Shown one piece after another: positions 7,670 through 8,379 of a stretch of DNA of 8,379 nucleotides. Within the stretch, counting starts at the first letter, position 1. Each line of letters starts with the position of its first letter. The notes beneath the pieces were generated by a model, which made no database searches, had not been told where the DNA came from, and saw only the letters and a list, made by a program, of their open reading frames with translations. The stretch comes from Aliterella sp. RAGGC_92 (GTDB lineage: Bacteria > Cyanobacteriota > Cyanobacteriia > Cyanobacteriales > Chroococcidiopsidaceae), in assembly GCA_030826005.1 (NCBI GenBank), contig JAPJOW010000196.1, positions 1 through 8,379 on the forward strand, written 5' to 3'. The position numbers and the translations under genes are program-made.

Positions 7670-8379
7670 ATGCAATCAACAACTTTAACAGGCTACAGAC
7701 TCTCTCCTCAGCAAGAACATTTATGGCAAATTAACCCCATTGCTAATAGCCAATGCTGCATCACTATAGAAGGCAATCTTAACCGAGAAACATTAAAATC
7801 TGTCATTCAAAATATTGTCAATCACTACGAAATTCTCCGCACTAACTTTGTGTGTTTACCTCAAACAACTATCCCAGTACAAATAATATGCGATCGCCAA
7901 TTTATATCCCTCGATTATCGCGACTGTAATAGCTTACCTATCAATACCCAAAATCTAAAAATAGCAGAGCTTTATGAACAACAAAGATGTAAGCTTATAG
8001 ACTTAGAAAAAGGTTCATTATTACAACTAAATTTAGTTAAACTTTCCCAAACCAAGCACGTACTATTAGTAAGTTTACCCTCAGCGATCGCCGATGCAAT
8101 TAGCCTCCAAAACTTAGTGCGAGAAATTAGCATTTTCTACACGGCAATTATAAATAATCAAGAATTAGATCGCGACATACTCCAGTATGCAGATATAGCC
8201 GAATGGCAGCATGAATTAATACTAGAAGCCGCAGGAAAAGTTTACTGGGAAAACAAAAATGTTACGATACCGATTAAATTACCTTTTGAACAGTTACCTA
8301 TTCAATCTCAAACATTAAACGTTGAAGTTGTCAAGCAAAATATTGATAACTTATCTGCAATTTCTGCAAGCTGGTTATT
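7670..8379 (+). CDS. NRPS, 5' end only: condensation-fold domain with degenerate active site
   Basis: The first 236 residues of a protein that runs off the window. ATG 7670 comes 12 bases after the oxygenase stop; no strong ribosome binding site is seen, only an A-rich stretch (TTAAAGA), so coupling to the upstream gene is likely. C-domain features are LSPQQ (residues 11-15), HYEILRTNF (52-60), and the run of strands leading to the active-site position at 137-145. There the sequence is PSAIADAIS where a working C domain has HHxxxDGxS: both His are gone, the Asp is kept and the Gly is Ala. It is therefore unlikely to form peptide bonds. By analogy with the interface domains described in siderophore NRPSs it may position the neighbouring oxygenase on a carrier-bound amino acid; A and T domains are expected beyond the window. 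It could alternatively be another inactive C-family member. GC is about 35% by hand count, the lowest in the window. Confidence 0.88.
   Translation, partial: MQSTTLTGYRLSPQQEHLWQINPIANSQCCITIEGNLNRETLKSVIQNIVNHYEILRTNFVCLPQTTIPVQIICDRQFISLDYRDCNSLPINTQNLKIAELYEQQRCKLIDLEKGSLLQLNLVKLSQTKHVLLVSLPSAIADAISLQNLVREISIFYTAIINNQELDRDILQYADIAEWQHELILEAAGKVYWENKNVTIPIKLPFEQLPIQSQTLNVEVVKQNIDNLSAISASWL

Larger units (their letters stand above)
853..8091. repeat. HIP1 octamers GCGATCGC, 16 copies
   Basis: Palindromic GCGATCGC begins at 853, 1423, 1951, 2175, 3072, 3753, 4150, 4409, 4907, 5105, 6412, 6915, 7281, 7313, 7890 and 8084. That is about one per 520 bases, far above chance for an 8-mer. All lie inside coding sequence. 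The repeat is characteristic of cyanobacterial genomes and serves here as a taxonomic marker rather than as a site with a local role. Confidence 0.92.

Overview
The window is an internal slice of a non-ribosomal peptide synthetase (NRPS) operon, almost certainly from a cyanobacterium. Sixteen copies of the octamer GCGATCGC (HIP1, a repeat hyper-abundant in many cyanobacterial genomes) lie in 8.4 kb, and base composition is moderately AT-rich. All genes are on the + strand and packed tightly: a 4-base ATGA overlap, then gaps of 8 and 12 bases. There is no room for internal promoters or terminators, so one polycistronic transcript is expected. Both window edges cut through genes.

Layout: (1) bases 1-759 are the 3' end of an upstream NRPS, covering the C-terminal half of an epimerization (E) domain. 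(2) Bases 756-6614 are a complete 1952-residue NRPS ordered C-A-T-E-C. Its single A domain has a binding-pocket code I read as DVWHFSLIDK, a serine-type code, and the E domain should convert the tethered residue to D-Ser. The protein ends in a second, catalytically intact C domain with no A domain after it. (3) Bases 6623-7657 encode a stand-alone TauD/SyrP-like Fe(II)/2-oxoglutarate oxygenase with an HxE...H metal triad. (4) Bases 7670-8379 are the start of a third NRPS, opening with a condensation-fold domain whose HHxxxDG motif has lost both histidines.

How they probably work together: the upstream synthetase passes a chain ending in a D-residue across a split E/C junction to the first C domain of the large protein. 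D-Ser is added, and the terminal C domain joins it to an amino acid that must be loaded on a later protein. The oxygenase and the inactive C-like domain sit exactly at that hand-over. This matches the logic of interface-domain plus beta-hydroxylase pairs described in siderophore NRPSs, where a non-catalytic C-family domain positions an oxygenase on a carrier-bound amino acid. I infer that the residue after D-Ser is beta-hydroxylated, with Asp the first candidate by family analogy. The final product cannot be identified from this window.

The most notable points are the inactive C-like domain next to the oxygenase, the condensation module split across genes, and a collinear duplication of an E-C didomain present once as two proteins and once fused. 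There is also a downward GC step from the large NRPS into the oxygenase and third NRPS. No RNA genes, CRISPR arrays, insertion sequences or origins are visible, and no gene-free stretch exceeds 12 bases.
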